From the NCBI GenBank assembly GCA_947652115.1, contig OX393570.1, positions 12,220,615 to 12,284,614 on the forward strand: 64,000 nucleotides of DNA. Direction: 5' to 3'. Below are positions 22,631 through 31,851 of this stretch, one piece after another. The DNA comes from Blastomussa wellsi. Lineage: Eukaryota; Cnidaria; Anthozoa; Scleractinia; Plerogyridae. Each line of letters begins with the position of its first letter. Position 1 is the stretch's first letter. The position numbers were made by a program, and so were the translations under genes. Below the pieces are notes generated by a model. The model did no database searches, was not told the DNA's origin, and saw only the letters and a program-made list of their open reading frames with translations.

Positions 22631-23378
22631 CCAAATGCAAATATGGCGGACCACTCGGTTGTCGCCCGGGACGAGTCGCATGAAAGCGAGGCTAGTCAGT
22701 CCTCGATGTTTTGTTTTTACGAGAAAGTCTTGCTTCGTTATCGATTTGGTTCGTTTTGGATTTGGTTCGATTTGTTTCTGAATGCCTCGAGAAGGGATAG
22801 AAATCTTTCACCGTTCACCTCCAAGGGAAAGTAGTGGATTAATACAATTCTTTGAGACGAAGAAAAGGAGTTCACGACCATCATTTCGGGATAGAACTTA
22901 GAAAAGTCGTTTAAATTACGAGCTTACGTGGTGTCTGGTGATGTTCCAACACGATTTGCATGGCCAGAACCTTCCTTTACGTCTGCGGTGTAATAACCAA
23001 GCGAATGAACTTCAACTGCCCCTTCATTGAAAGCAGTGAAAGCATTGAGCCAATTGACAAGGACACGGGGGTAAATGCGATCTCTTACAGGCCCAACAGT
23101 TCCTTCGGCGATCGTGAACTCCATTCCTCGTGTTTCCTTCGTCTGTTTTCCCCTCAGAGGTGAACGGGGAAACTGAAAAAACAACACTTTCTCTGTAGTG
23201 GAAGATTTCACTCCCTTCTGTTGGCATTCGGGAACACAAAAACGTGTAGGGAGTGCGAAACCAAATCGACAACGAAGCAAGACTTTCTGGTGGAAACAAA
23301 ACATCGGTGACTGACTAGCCTCGCTTTCATGCGACGCGTCCGGGCGACAACCAAGTGGTCCGCCATATTTGCATTCGG
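22631..23378. mobile_element. Non-autonomous TIR element, 748 bp
   Basis: The first about 120 bp (ccaaatgcaaatatggcgg...gtcgcatgaaagcgaggct) are inverted at the right end (...ccgccatatttgcattcgg). The arms contain near-identical stretches such as atgaaagcgaggctagtcag. All reading frames across it, including 22924-23304 on the minus strand, lie in the repeats or their antisense. They show no family signature. No clear target duplication was found. Confidence 0.75.
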
Positions 23379-23627
23379 TTTATAGATAGATGACCATTGC
23401 CTTCAGTGGTTATTGACTGATCAGGTGCATTAATGTACAACAACATCTGCACATACCAGTCAGAACGGTGCCGTTTTGACAGTTGGATAAAAGTATTTGG
23501 TGTAGTTATGGCACTCACACTTATGTTCTTTGATATTCTGAAACTAAGCTTGAATTTGGCAGATTTGTTATGGCAACTGAAGATAGGTAGTTCAGGGTTA
23601 AATTCAATATATGCCTTGTTTCTGTAG

Positions 23628-23689
23628 GAGGACATCATCTCAATATGGAACAGAAATGCTGCTGACCAAGCAACAACAACACGAATAAG
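23628..23689 (+). CDS. EIF4E2: eIF4E2 (4EHP), exon 5 of 6 seen
   Basis: A 62-bp exon after a tttctgtag acceptor, with a gtgaaa donor. It encodes EDIISIWNRNAADQATTTRI plus a split Arg codon (phase 2) completed by exon 6. The EDIISIWN motif and following helix are conserved in 4EHP. Confidence 0.95.
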
Positions 23690-23699
23690 GTGAAATTGA

Positions 23700-24347
23700 T
23701 ATCCTGAATGCTGATTGTAAGTGATTTGGTAACACTCGATACTTTCAACAAGAAAAATTGAATCATATCCATACATTTAATATTGAGTTAACGTTGCCCC
23801 TGTTAAATTGACGAAAATTCAATGATTGATAAGGCCAAGCTTCATAGTCATGCTTGCAGTGTTCCACCTTTTCATTGTTGAAGTCCTGCTTTTTTCAGAC
23901 AATATATCACAGTGGATTCCTGTTTCCTCAAACCTCCAAGGAAAAATAAAAATTGGGGTCAAATTATACAAAATAATGTTAAAGTTTCGTTGTTGATCAC
24001 CAAGTAGGCGCATTTTCAATAACAGAAATACCCCACACTTTTTTTGTTGTAAGTGCAGATCATTATAAATTTACAAAGAAAACCCAATTTAAATTTTAGC
24101 CAAACTGGCTGCACTAAACTAAATTCGAACACAATGGATAAAAGGTAACGATTATCCTGCAAAAATCGCCTGATACTTAGCCGACGATTCTGTAGGCCGA
24201 GTTGGCTAAAATCAGATGATATTCTGCAAGACTGAGCAGGATAATTGTTTTATTATTCAACAAATTGTCAACAACGAGAATTTTAAAGCTAGGAAAGCTG
24301 GCGCTTTGTGTTGAGGACTAGGCGATAAAAGAGGAGATAGAAACCCT
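23700..24347. other. Intron sequence, no gene seen
   Basis: AT-rich intron. A weak inverted pair around 24100-24245 (tagccaaactggc / ggccgagttggcta and cgattatcctgc / gcaggataatt) suggests an old foldback element of about 150 bp. Confidence 0.45.
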
Positions 24348-24362
24348 CCCCCCCCCCCCCCC
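24348..24362. repeat. Poly-C tract
   Basis: A run of 15 cytosines just upstream of the Gypsy-A element. Similar short C runs occur at 14316-14327 and G runs near 30006. Confidence 0.95.
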
Positions 24363-24504
24363 TCCAGGAAACCAGTTGTGTAACCGCTAAGTATTCTGGG
24401 AAAAGTAATAAAAACGCAGTCCAGGTTCGTGTTGTCTGCCATATCGAATGTTTTTGTTAGTTCTAGTGAGCAAAAGGGGGAGCCCCCATCCGTGGCCGGT
24501 AACA

Positions 24505-24525
24505 TTTGGGGGCCTGTTCGGGAGA
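24505..24525 (+). promoter_or_regulatory. Primer-binding-site-like sequence of Gypsy-A
   Basis: tttgggggcctgttcgggag has the layout of a tRNA-primed start site just inside a 5' LTR. The preceding bases end in taaca, a possible LTR terminus. I could not pair flanking LTRs, so the extent of the 5' LTR is unknown. Confidence 0.4.
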
Positions 24526-24624
24526 AAAGTTTACGGGTAAAGTCAAATAACAATGTTTGGCGTCATGGCCGACGAACAGGAGTTCTAAGACATGTAGAAA
24601 GCGTTCGAGGAAACAAGTGAACAC

Positions 24625-25661
24625 GATGGAAGCTGAGTACATTCATATGCAAATACAGAGTTACCTTTGCCAGTTAGGATTGAAGGATCTGTAAGGGATC
24701 GCTAAAACTATGGGATGCTCTGAAGGCCAAACGAAGGACAAAAACCGAAGGAAGCTGGTATCGCTAATCGAGGAACGGCTCGAAGACGCTCTCGAGACAA
24801 AGGTAGACACAATTGAATACCTGGAGGAATTCAAATCACAGCTGATGGAATATACACCTGTTTTTCCTCCACTGGAATCTACGCCTGCAATTGCTCAATC
24901 ACCGCCTAAATAGGGTAAGCCTAATGTGGAAGATAAAAATAATAATCGGGCAGATCGGGGAGCCAGGGCAAAAGGACAAACTGAATTTTGTCAGCTTACC
25001 GAGGCAAACTGAGGGTGCTTTGCAAAAGAGGTACAAGCCACAGGAACTAGTTCATGCTGTTTTCAGGGCTATTAATCCAGGGCTGAGATTGAGAAGTTAC
25101 CTAGAAGGCCTTGATGGTCTGACTGCCTCACCTGAGAAGTATCTTAAGGTCCCACTATCAGGAAAAAAAACACCACAGGACTCTACCGGCATCTCTCTAC
25201 TCTAGGCCAAGAATCTCAGGAGGGTCCACAAAGTTTTCTTATTAGAGCTCTTGATACAAGGCAGAAAATTCTGTTCGCCACAAAGAAGGCAGATATGACC
25301 CAGCCCTGGTCCAAGGCATGTTTCTGCATGCACTGGATTCTTGCCTCCAAGATGAAACTATTCGAACCAGACTGAGGCCACTCCTCCAAACGGCGGGTGT
25401 GCAAGACGAAGAACTTATCCAGAGAATGAACGACACAGTGTTGGAGGAAACAGAGAGAAAGTCAAAATTAGGGTCCTCTACCCGTCACAGAAACACAAAA
25501 GTTAATGAGGTGCATACATCACAAACAGGGGAAGGGTCTGGTCGACAAGGACCAACTGATAAAGTGAAAAGTCCTGGGAGAGAAAATTTTGCTGAAGAGA
25601 AAGTCATGGTTGCCCTGCAAGAGGTCCTTTCGCAACTTGCCACCTTGAAAAAAGTCTGTTG
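24625..25661 (+). pseudogene. Gypsy-A Gag-like region
   Basis: An ATG at 24625 opens a short acidic/helical N-terminus (MEAEYIHMQIQSYLCQLGLK), with a TAA at about 24689. It continues as LIEERLEDALETKVDTIEYL, then a capsid-like section (KPQELVHAVFRAINPGLRLR, SYLEGLDGLTASPEKYLK) and FLHALDSCLQDETIRTRLRP. It ends in a Ser/Lys-rich linker and a stop at 25660. There are three or more frame breaks. It precedes the zinc fingers, protease and reverse transcriptase in normal Gypsy order. Confidence 0.7.
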
Positions 25662-25734
25662 AGAAGGATCGAGCTGACAGAGATCAACTTACTCCACCAG
25701 AACCTCAGGATTATCCGAGGTTTCAAACACCCAT

Positions 25735-26060
25735 AGGCTGCCCCAGTTGTCAAGCCAAAGGTAGAGGGGAATTATGCGACCATTGTCATGTCTGTGGTGT
25801 ACATTGGGCTCGTGGTTGTCGAAAGAAGAACAGCATTGGCGACAAAACAGGCACGGGCTACAACCAAGGGACAGGAAGAAGCCCACCCTCATGACCACTT
25901 TAAGTCCCATAAATGTGTTTATTTTCAAAGAGCTGAACAGCCAGAGCAAGTGTTTAAGCAGTGTTCGAGTTGTAAAGCAGTTCGGTATTGTGGACAGAAG
26001 TGCCAGAAACTTCATTGGAGTAGTCACAAAAGTCTGTGCCAGGCAATTGAGCATCTTGAA
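25735..26060 (+). pseudogene. Gypsy-A zinc region with a MYND-type finger
   Basis: First comes a Cys-rich segment (GCPSCQAKGRGELCDHCHVC). Then 25914-26039 encodes CVYFQ...QCSSCKAVRYCGQKCQKLHW followed by SSHKSLC. This is the C-x2-C, C-x3-C, H-x3-H/x3-C ladder of a MYND zinc finger, a protein-protein interaction module of host regulators. The second ligand Cys reads Phe (CVYF), so this copy probably lost one metal ligand. The frame runs on into the protease region, which suggests one polyprotein. A MYND finger in place of CCHC knuckles is unusual for Gypsy elements. Confidence 0.7.
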
Positions 26061-26109
26061 ACACAAAAACGGTCACGAGTGGAAATGCGGGGATGGTTAT
26101 GTATTTGCC

Positions 26110-26390
26110 AGTCATTTAACAACCAAGCAGCATGTAGCAGTGTGGCCAAGCTCGTAGGAAAGAAGTATAAGGTGTCATGTATGCTGGATGGGGTACCAGC
26201 AGACGCCATTTGGGACACAGTTGCACAGGTATCCATTGCATCAAAAAGCTGGCTTGGAGAAAATATGCCTTTGTTAAGGAACACTGAATAGTTGCTTGGA
26301 GAGGAATCAGGGCTGAACTTAATAGGAGCTAACAAGGGGACCGATACCATTCGAGGGATGGGTAGAGGTACAGTTTTAGCTAGGCTCTAG
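26110..26390 (+). pseudogene. Gypsy-A aspartic protease relic
   Basis: VGKKYKVSCMLDGVPADAIW is followed by DTVAQVSIAS, the retropepsin active site with Val in place of the catalytic-loop Gly (normally D-T/S-G). A stop at 26289 and frameshifts follow. Beyond it, at 26645-26940, a conserved spacer reads LTVPCGQTVSVTCRIDC and NPTKHDITLGRHTPLGILQL, the usual linker between protease and reverse transcriptase in this Gypsy group. Confidence 0.7.
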
Positions 26391-27098
26391 TATGCAGTCA
26401 GCCGCCTCCATCACAGTGCCGCTCCTGGTTACAAGGGGCGAGTTGGAATATCCTATTGTTGGTTATAATGTTATTGAGGAGTTGATCAAAGGTAGCGAAA
26501 AAAGGAAGGGCAGAGCACGAATTCCTTGAGAGAGATGATGAGTTCAACTTTCAGTGAGGTGGAACAAGAGGACGTAACTGCATTGGTCGATTTTGTGCAC
26601 AGTGCAGGTGTGGAGAGACTCTGTGTCTAAGTAGTGGCAAGAACAACTTGACAGTGCCATGCGGGCAAACGGTGTCAGTAACTTGTCGCATTGACTGTAG
26701 TCCCCGAGAGGAAAGAAGACCAGTGTTGTTTGAACCTGCCCAAGAACCAGTCTGGCCAGCCGGCCTAGAACTGTTTGAACAACTAACTACATTGCCTAAA
26801 GGACTACCTCGTAAAGTGAGCATTGAAATCCATAATCCCACGAAACATGACATCACACTTGGTCGCCACACACCACTGGGAATCTTACAGCTTGTACAAT
26901 CGGTCACGCCCTTAGAAGTCAGGAGAAAAGATAATACATGACCTAACGGTAAAACACCAAGAAGAGAAAGTAACACACCTGAAGGTGAAAGTTAGTCGGC
27001 CTCACAAGTGCAATTTCGGGGGCCACGCCATGAAATTCTGAAGGTCCGGAAGGATACCACCTGTAGTACTGGGCAATCTGTCTGAAGAACAGTGACAA

Positions 27099-27881
27099 TT
27101 GGCCATCACAATGCTTCGGGAGGAGGCAGAGTCGTTTGCCCAAGATGATGACGATGTCTGTTTGAACGGACTTCAAATGAAACTCACGCTATCTGATCCC
27201 ACACCGGTCCAGAAAACCTATACGTCTGTTCCCCGCCCGTTGTACACGGAAGTCAAGCATTACATTGAAGACCTATTGAACCGCGGATGGATAACAAGTC
27301 TCATTCATCCTATGCCTCCCCAGTTGTCTGCGTGCGGAGGAAGGTTGGAGACTTACGCCTATGCATTGACTATAGGGAACTAAATTGAATAACTATACCA
27401 GACCGCCACCCAATCCCAGACATTGGACAACCGTGGTGGAAGTTCACGGTTTTCAGTGTTAGATCAGGGAAAAGCTTATCACCAGGGCTTTATAGACAAA
27501 TGTAGCAGACATTTAACCGCTTTCATCACGCCGTGGGGTTTGTATGAATGGACGCGTATACCCTTCGGACTAACCAACGCACCAGTCCAATTTCAGCGAT
27601 ATATGGATGATTGCCTAGAGGGTATTCGAGATGAGGTATGCGTTCCATATTTGGATGATATAATTGTGTACAGTAAGACATTTGAGGAGCATGTGGAGAA
27701 TCTACGGACAGTGTTGAGACGCCTTCGTAAACATGGAATAAAGTTGAAATCTAGTAAATGTCATCTGTTTCAGCGTCCGATATCTGGGAAGGATTGTAAC
27801 CCAGAGTGGACACAGGATAGACCTGGAGAGTACCAAATCTGTCACAAGTTTAAAAGAATCACGACCGAGAACTGTTGGTGA
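27099..27881 (+). pseudogene. Gypsy-A reverse transcriptase relic
   Basis: REEAESFAQDDDDVCLNGLQ and RPLYTEVKHYIEDLLNRGWI form the start. After stops at about 27380 it reads [20 protein letters not shown] (motif A Asp present), [20 protein letters not shown] and [21 protein letters not shown] (catalytic Y-L-D-D). The thumb region is frameshifted after 27780. This would be the cDNA-synthesising enzyme; the copy is dead. Confidence 0.88.
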
Positions 27882-27944
27882 TGTCCGCAAACTGACTGGA
27901 CTTTTGAGTTATTACAGGCGATACATTAAGGATTTCGCTAAAGT

Positions 27945-28079
27945 TGTACACAGAAGTCAAGCATTACATTGAAGACCTATTGAACCGGGGATGGATAACA
28001 AAGTCTCATTCATCCTATGCCTCTATTCATCCTATGTCTGCGTGCGGAAGAAGGGTGGAGAATTACGCCTATGCACACG
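27945..28079 (+). repeat. Duplicated reverse transcriptase segment in Gypsy-A
   Basis: tgtacacagaagtcaagcat... through gaattacgcctatgca repeats 27241-27365 (acacggaagtcaagcatt...acttacgcctatgcat) with few changes. It is misplaced after the RT/thumb junction and lies just before a Penelope tail fragment. This points to a local recombination or template switch. Confidence 0.8.
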
Positions 28080-28193
28080 ACCCACAATTCCTTGATTCAC
28101 TCCGACGAAGGGCCAACGCTCGAAACGTCAGCTCTCGAATCTCTTTACGGTGGCCAATTCACATTATCAATCCAGTTGATAAAACCAAATTAT
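28080..28193 (+). mobile_element. Penelope tail fragment with hammerhead-like motif
   Basis: It contains gattc, then tccgacgaagggccaacgct and cgaaacgtcagctctcgaatc (28094-28141), then ggtggccaattcacattatc and ccagttgataaaaccaaatta. The core has the order C-x-GA-x-GA, helix II (gggc/gctc), GAAA, GUC. The outer gattc and gaatc can pair as helix I. The same layout recurs at 44060-44107. It interrupts Gypsy-A just before the RNase H. Confidence 0.65.
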
Positions 28194-28199
28194 AAGTGA

Positions 28200-28670
28200 A
28201 TGCCAGGCAGCCTTGGAACAGCTATTACTGCGATCACCAATCCACCAGTGATTGCTTACACGAACTATTCTCGAGCATTTATTCTACACACAGACGCATC
28301 AGAAAAGGGTCTGGGTGCAGCACTGCACCAGAGGCAGGATGGCAAGTTAAGAGTTATTGCTCTTGGGTCTCGCACACTGACAGTCGCAGAAAAGAACTAC
28401 CATCTTCACTCTAGCAAGCTTGAATTCCACGATTATCTATATTATGCGCCTCACTTTACAGTTTACACAGATAACAATCCATTGACGTATGTCCTCACTT
28501 CAGCAAGGCTTAACGCCACAGGTCACCGATGGGTAGCTGAACTTTCTGATTTTAACTTCACTGTAAGTACCCTCCAGGAACTGCAAACAAGGATGCAGAT
28601 ACCTTGTCCAGGATGCCTATTGAGTAATATATTAGCGAATTCAAGGAAGAGGTCAAGCCTGAATGGATAA
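28200..28670 (+). pseudogene. Gypsy-A RNase H region
   Basis: ITNPPVIAYTNYSRAFILHT is followed by DASEKGLGAALHQRQDGKLR and VIALGSRTLTVAEKNYHLHS. This is the RT-linked RNase H with its first catalytic Asp (HTDAS). A short deletion joins SKLEF directly to HDYLYYAPHFTVYTDNNPLT (Asp of the last conserved block) and then RWVAELSDFNFTV. The frame runs to about 28670, where a mini Penelope insertion follows. Downstream VKPEWIKATVEAV continues the polyprotein. Confidence 0.85.
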
Positions 28671-28672
28671 AA

Positions 28673-28807
28673 ATATAATTTGGTTTTATCAACTGGGTTG
28701 ATAATGTGAATTGGCCACCGTAAAGAGATTCAAGAGCTGACGTTTCAAGCGTTAGTTCCCTCCGACGCAGCACCACAGTTTCGTTTGAAACTTACCCCCT
28801 GTATTGA
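28673..28807 (-). mobile_element. Mini Penelope-derived insertion, 13-bp TSD
   Basis: A 135-bp insertion in Gypsy-A flanked by perfect tgaatggataaaa repeats (28660-28672 and 28808-28820). It starts atataatttgg, contains gggttgataatgtgaattgg and gagctgacgtttcaagcgtt (reverse of the GAAACGTC core). It joins abruptly to ctccgacgcagcaccacagt and ends gaaacttaccccctgtat. It is a shortened member of the same family as 19274-19524. Confidence 0.85.
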
Positions 28808-28821
28808 TGAATGGATAAAAG

Positions 28822-29346
28822 CTACAGTGGAGGCAGTAAATGTTCAGCACAGAGGAGAGGCAGTATGGCAATAGGCCAAAAGTAATGAAGCGTCTGATGG
28901 GGGACAAGGCTACCTCGCAGCTACAACCCATTACGCCCAAAGAGCTTTACCAGGCGCAGAGGAATGACCAGGCATTGGAAAAGTAATTCAGTACAAGCAA
29001 AGTGACGAGCCACCAAAGCTGCAGGACAGGATGAAACAAGCCCCCATTATCCAATCACTTTTGCGTGAATGGAAGAAACTAGACTTCGAAGAAGATTGGA
29101 TCCTCCGTTGCAGAAGTGGCCCAAACCTGCAATTGGTTCTCCCTAAAACGTTTCATCTGGGTGTGGAAAGAGTTCTTCATCTAGCAAGGGAGCGATTCTT
29201 TGGGCCGTGCATGAAGAAAGACATTGAACATTATCTCACGTGTGTATGCAGTTTCCTAAAGCAAAGAAGACCACCGTGTAATGATTTGCCTTTTGAGGTA
29301 CGACAGGACAAGATTTGTAAGAAACCAGTCTGGAAGGGAAGCAAAT
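28822..29346 (+). pseudogene. Gypsy-A integrase N-terminal relic
   Basis: After the mini insertion the frame reads IKATVEAV-type sequence. Then come PIIQSLLREWKKLDFEEDWI and GVERVLHLARERFFGPCMKK with DIEHYLTCVCSFLKQRRPPC, the H-H-C-C zinc domain of Gypsy integrases. A stop falls at 29346, and a further piece to 29484 is Glu/Pro-rich. The catalytic core is absent. No 3' LTR could be paired with a 5' LTR. Confidence 0.75.
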
Positions 29347-29720
29347 AACCAACACTACCACCAAATCCAAGACGAAGAGCCCGATGGAATAATGTTTTCT
29401 CCAGTACGAGACCAGGAAGAGAGGGAGCCAGAATCGTCACAAGTCTTCAACCCTATCAATGAGGCAGTCAGTGGTCCACGATAGGGAAAAATTTAGCAGT
29501 GATTGATCCTAGAATATTTACGAAGAAGATTTTCCCTAGCCTCGCTCGCTTTTTCTCACGTGTTTCATTCAACTTACAGAGTGAGCGACGCACCACTGGT
29601 TTTGCCGCCTTTTCACACAATCGCTTCGTTGAGGTCAAACTGAAATGTCCGCAACTGAACAAGTGTTCAGTTTAAAAATTCCTACGAGAATATAAATAAC
29701 CGGAATTGAAAATGTACTAA

Positions 29721-29804
29721 AACAGTTATTCTTATCGGACTTTCCGGATATGAGCTGAAATATCCAACTCGGCCTACGGCCTCGTTGGTTATATATATCA
29801 GCTT

Positions 29805-29835
<31 letters not shown>
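29721..29835. mobile_element. Hairpin MITE, 115 bp
   Basis: aacagttattctt at 29721-29733 is inverted at 29823-29835. The centre holds matching arms (ggatatgagctgaaatat / atatatcagcttatatcc) around ggcctacggcc. Nearly the whole element can fold on itself. Confidence 0.7.
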
Positions 29836-29837
<2 letters not shown>

Positions 29838-30699
29838 TTATTCTGTGCAGTCTCCAGCTGGAGTGATATAAATATTCACATATTGTTTAATCAGTTAGTT
29901 ACCTTTACAGTACAAATAAACCTTGTTGTTGTGATAACCTCTTTCCTCTTTTTACGTTACACTCTTGTCTGCAATGGCATAGATGTTAATCATGTGTGAA
30001 ATGTGCGATGCCCAGGGGGGGCGGGGGGGGGGGTTATTCAAGTAAATAGTCTTGAAGAGAGATGTAGTAGGATCCCTACTATAGGTATGTGAAAGCGGTA
30101 CTATTTTCAATCACATGTAATCACGAAAGGGTCACCTTTTCTATAAAAAGCTAATGGGCGATGGTTTGTCTGAACAAAGCAGCACTTGTTGTCCCCTCAG
30201 TACAATATTTCCAGTAGGAGCTTGCTGTGTAATAAAAATAAAGGGTGCTTTTTGCCTTGAAGTGTTTATTGTTCCAAGGTGCAAATATTACAAATTGGCA
30301 CTCCATTTTCAGTTACCAGGGAAAAAAAGAATTGGTTCGAGTTTCAAAGCGATGCTGAAATTAATTTTAGCGTGATGCAAATCCAATAGCTCTTATTGAA
30401 GTTGAGCCTGCAATAATATAGCAATAATATAGCCATTGGGCAACGTTTTGTTAGAGTTATCAGGATGCTCAAGAAACTGAAATTGCCGGCACTGTATTTT
30501 TCTTGCCCGCATGTCGTGGGAGTCTGACTGATTAGCAACCTTGTAATGATGCACTTGGGCTAATCCCTTCAATAAGGCGTTCTTATTTTTTGGCAGCAGA
30601 TGAAAGGAAAAATAATCCCTCCTCCCACCGCTGAAAATACGAACGCCTAATCGCAGGTTGCGCTTGGTCTAAACACTTTTGTAACATTGTGTTTTTTAG

Positions 30700-30778
30700 G
30701 GACACACTCAAAAGGGTTTTGAACTTACCGCAAAATACAATCATGGAGTACAAGGCACATCAGAACAGCTTAAAGTAA
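30700..30778 (+). CDS. EIF4E2: eIF4E2 (4EHP), last recognisable exon
   Basis: A 79-bp exon after a gtgttttttag acceptor. It completes the split Arg and encodes DTLKRVLNLPQNTIMEYKAH and QNSLK, then TAA (30776-30778). The sequence matches the final core of 4EHP. The stop overlaps a good donor (aaa|gtaagc at 30775), so an alternative isoform could splice out just before the TAA. Vertebrate 4EHP also varies after this point. Total visible coding length is 181 residues. Confidence 0.93.
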
Positions 30779-31847
30779 GCGGACATGATAATGAGGAGTA
30801 TGCCAGCCAAATTGTGGGGTTGTTAGTTTGTTGTTTGAGTAGTGAGTTTGGGTAGCGGAAGTTTCATCGTATCCTACGTGCGTTCTCGTGCACAGTCAGA
30901 CCGGAGTTAAAGCAGGCTCACGCTTATTGCGGGAGCGGCGAGGGGTGAGCCTGCTGTCAGGACTGAGTACCAGAGGCTATTGCACTCGCGTGCAAAATTA
31001 TGTTTCGCGAAGTAAGAAGTTCGTCCGGCACTTACGGTAAATTGGAGCGACTTGGGCACAATCACCACTTCTTTGTTAAATATTACTGGTAAAAGTGAGT
31101 ATGTTTCGCGTGGAGTTTGAATGCAATGATTTATGGAAACTGAAGATGTGCAAACAAAGTTTATAGTGAAGAGCTCTACCTGCTAACAATAAAATATCAA
31201 GGAACTTCACATCATCTGTATATTATATCCGACAGTGAAGGCCTTCTGGTCTCACGGCGCAATAAGGAGTGGTGGTGATGATGATGATGATGATGCGAAC
31301 CTGTGGTTGTTGACAAACATTGTGCGTACAGCCGACTGCAGTTATATTTTAGCAATAAACAGGGGTTGAAAATCAATCAAAGCTAATTACACCCAGTCTT
31401 TCACATTGTACCCAGAATATTTTGATCATAAAGGTTAACAATTGGCGCCCAGTGTCAATATAATAATTTTGTTCAATTTTGATTTTTCAGGGATAACTCA
31501 AGTTTTAGGAATACGGATGTCTTTATGAGATGAACTGACACGCAGCCTACAAGTTTACATGCGAATAAAATACTACAGATACTTGTCGACAAGCCTTTTT
31601 AGTCTTCCTCCCTTACTGCTAAGAAGCTATCTTGTCTGAGCGTCGATTAGTGTCATTACCGGCTAACGAGGCCTAATACAAACGTTTTGCAGTATAATAT
31701 GACTAAAAGCAAAGGTTCATAACTTCTCTTGTTATTAGCTCTAACCGAGCATCAAAAGGACACTAAAAGAAGAGGGTATGGATAGAAAAAAGTAATATGT
31801 AGATTTAGCCAAGCCTAAAAGCGGGGCTCCATCTTTTTTGCTGGCTC
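30779..31847. other. Downstream of eIF4E2, no further gene seen
   Basis: Probable 3' UTR and intergenic sequence. A gatgat microsatellite lies at 31273-31296. An alternative terminal exon could lie here, but I could not identify one. Confidence 0.45.
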
Positions 31848-31851
31848 TTAA

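Noticed and set aside
22924..23304. 126-codon minus-strand ORF
   Set aside because: Lies in the arms and centre of a TIR element, overlaps other frames on both strands, and shows no family motif.
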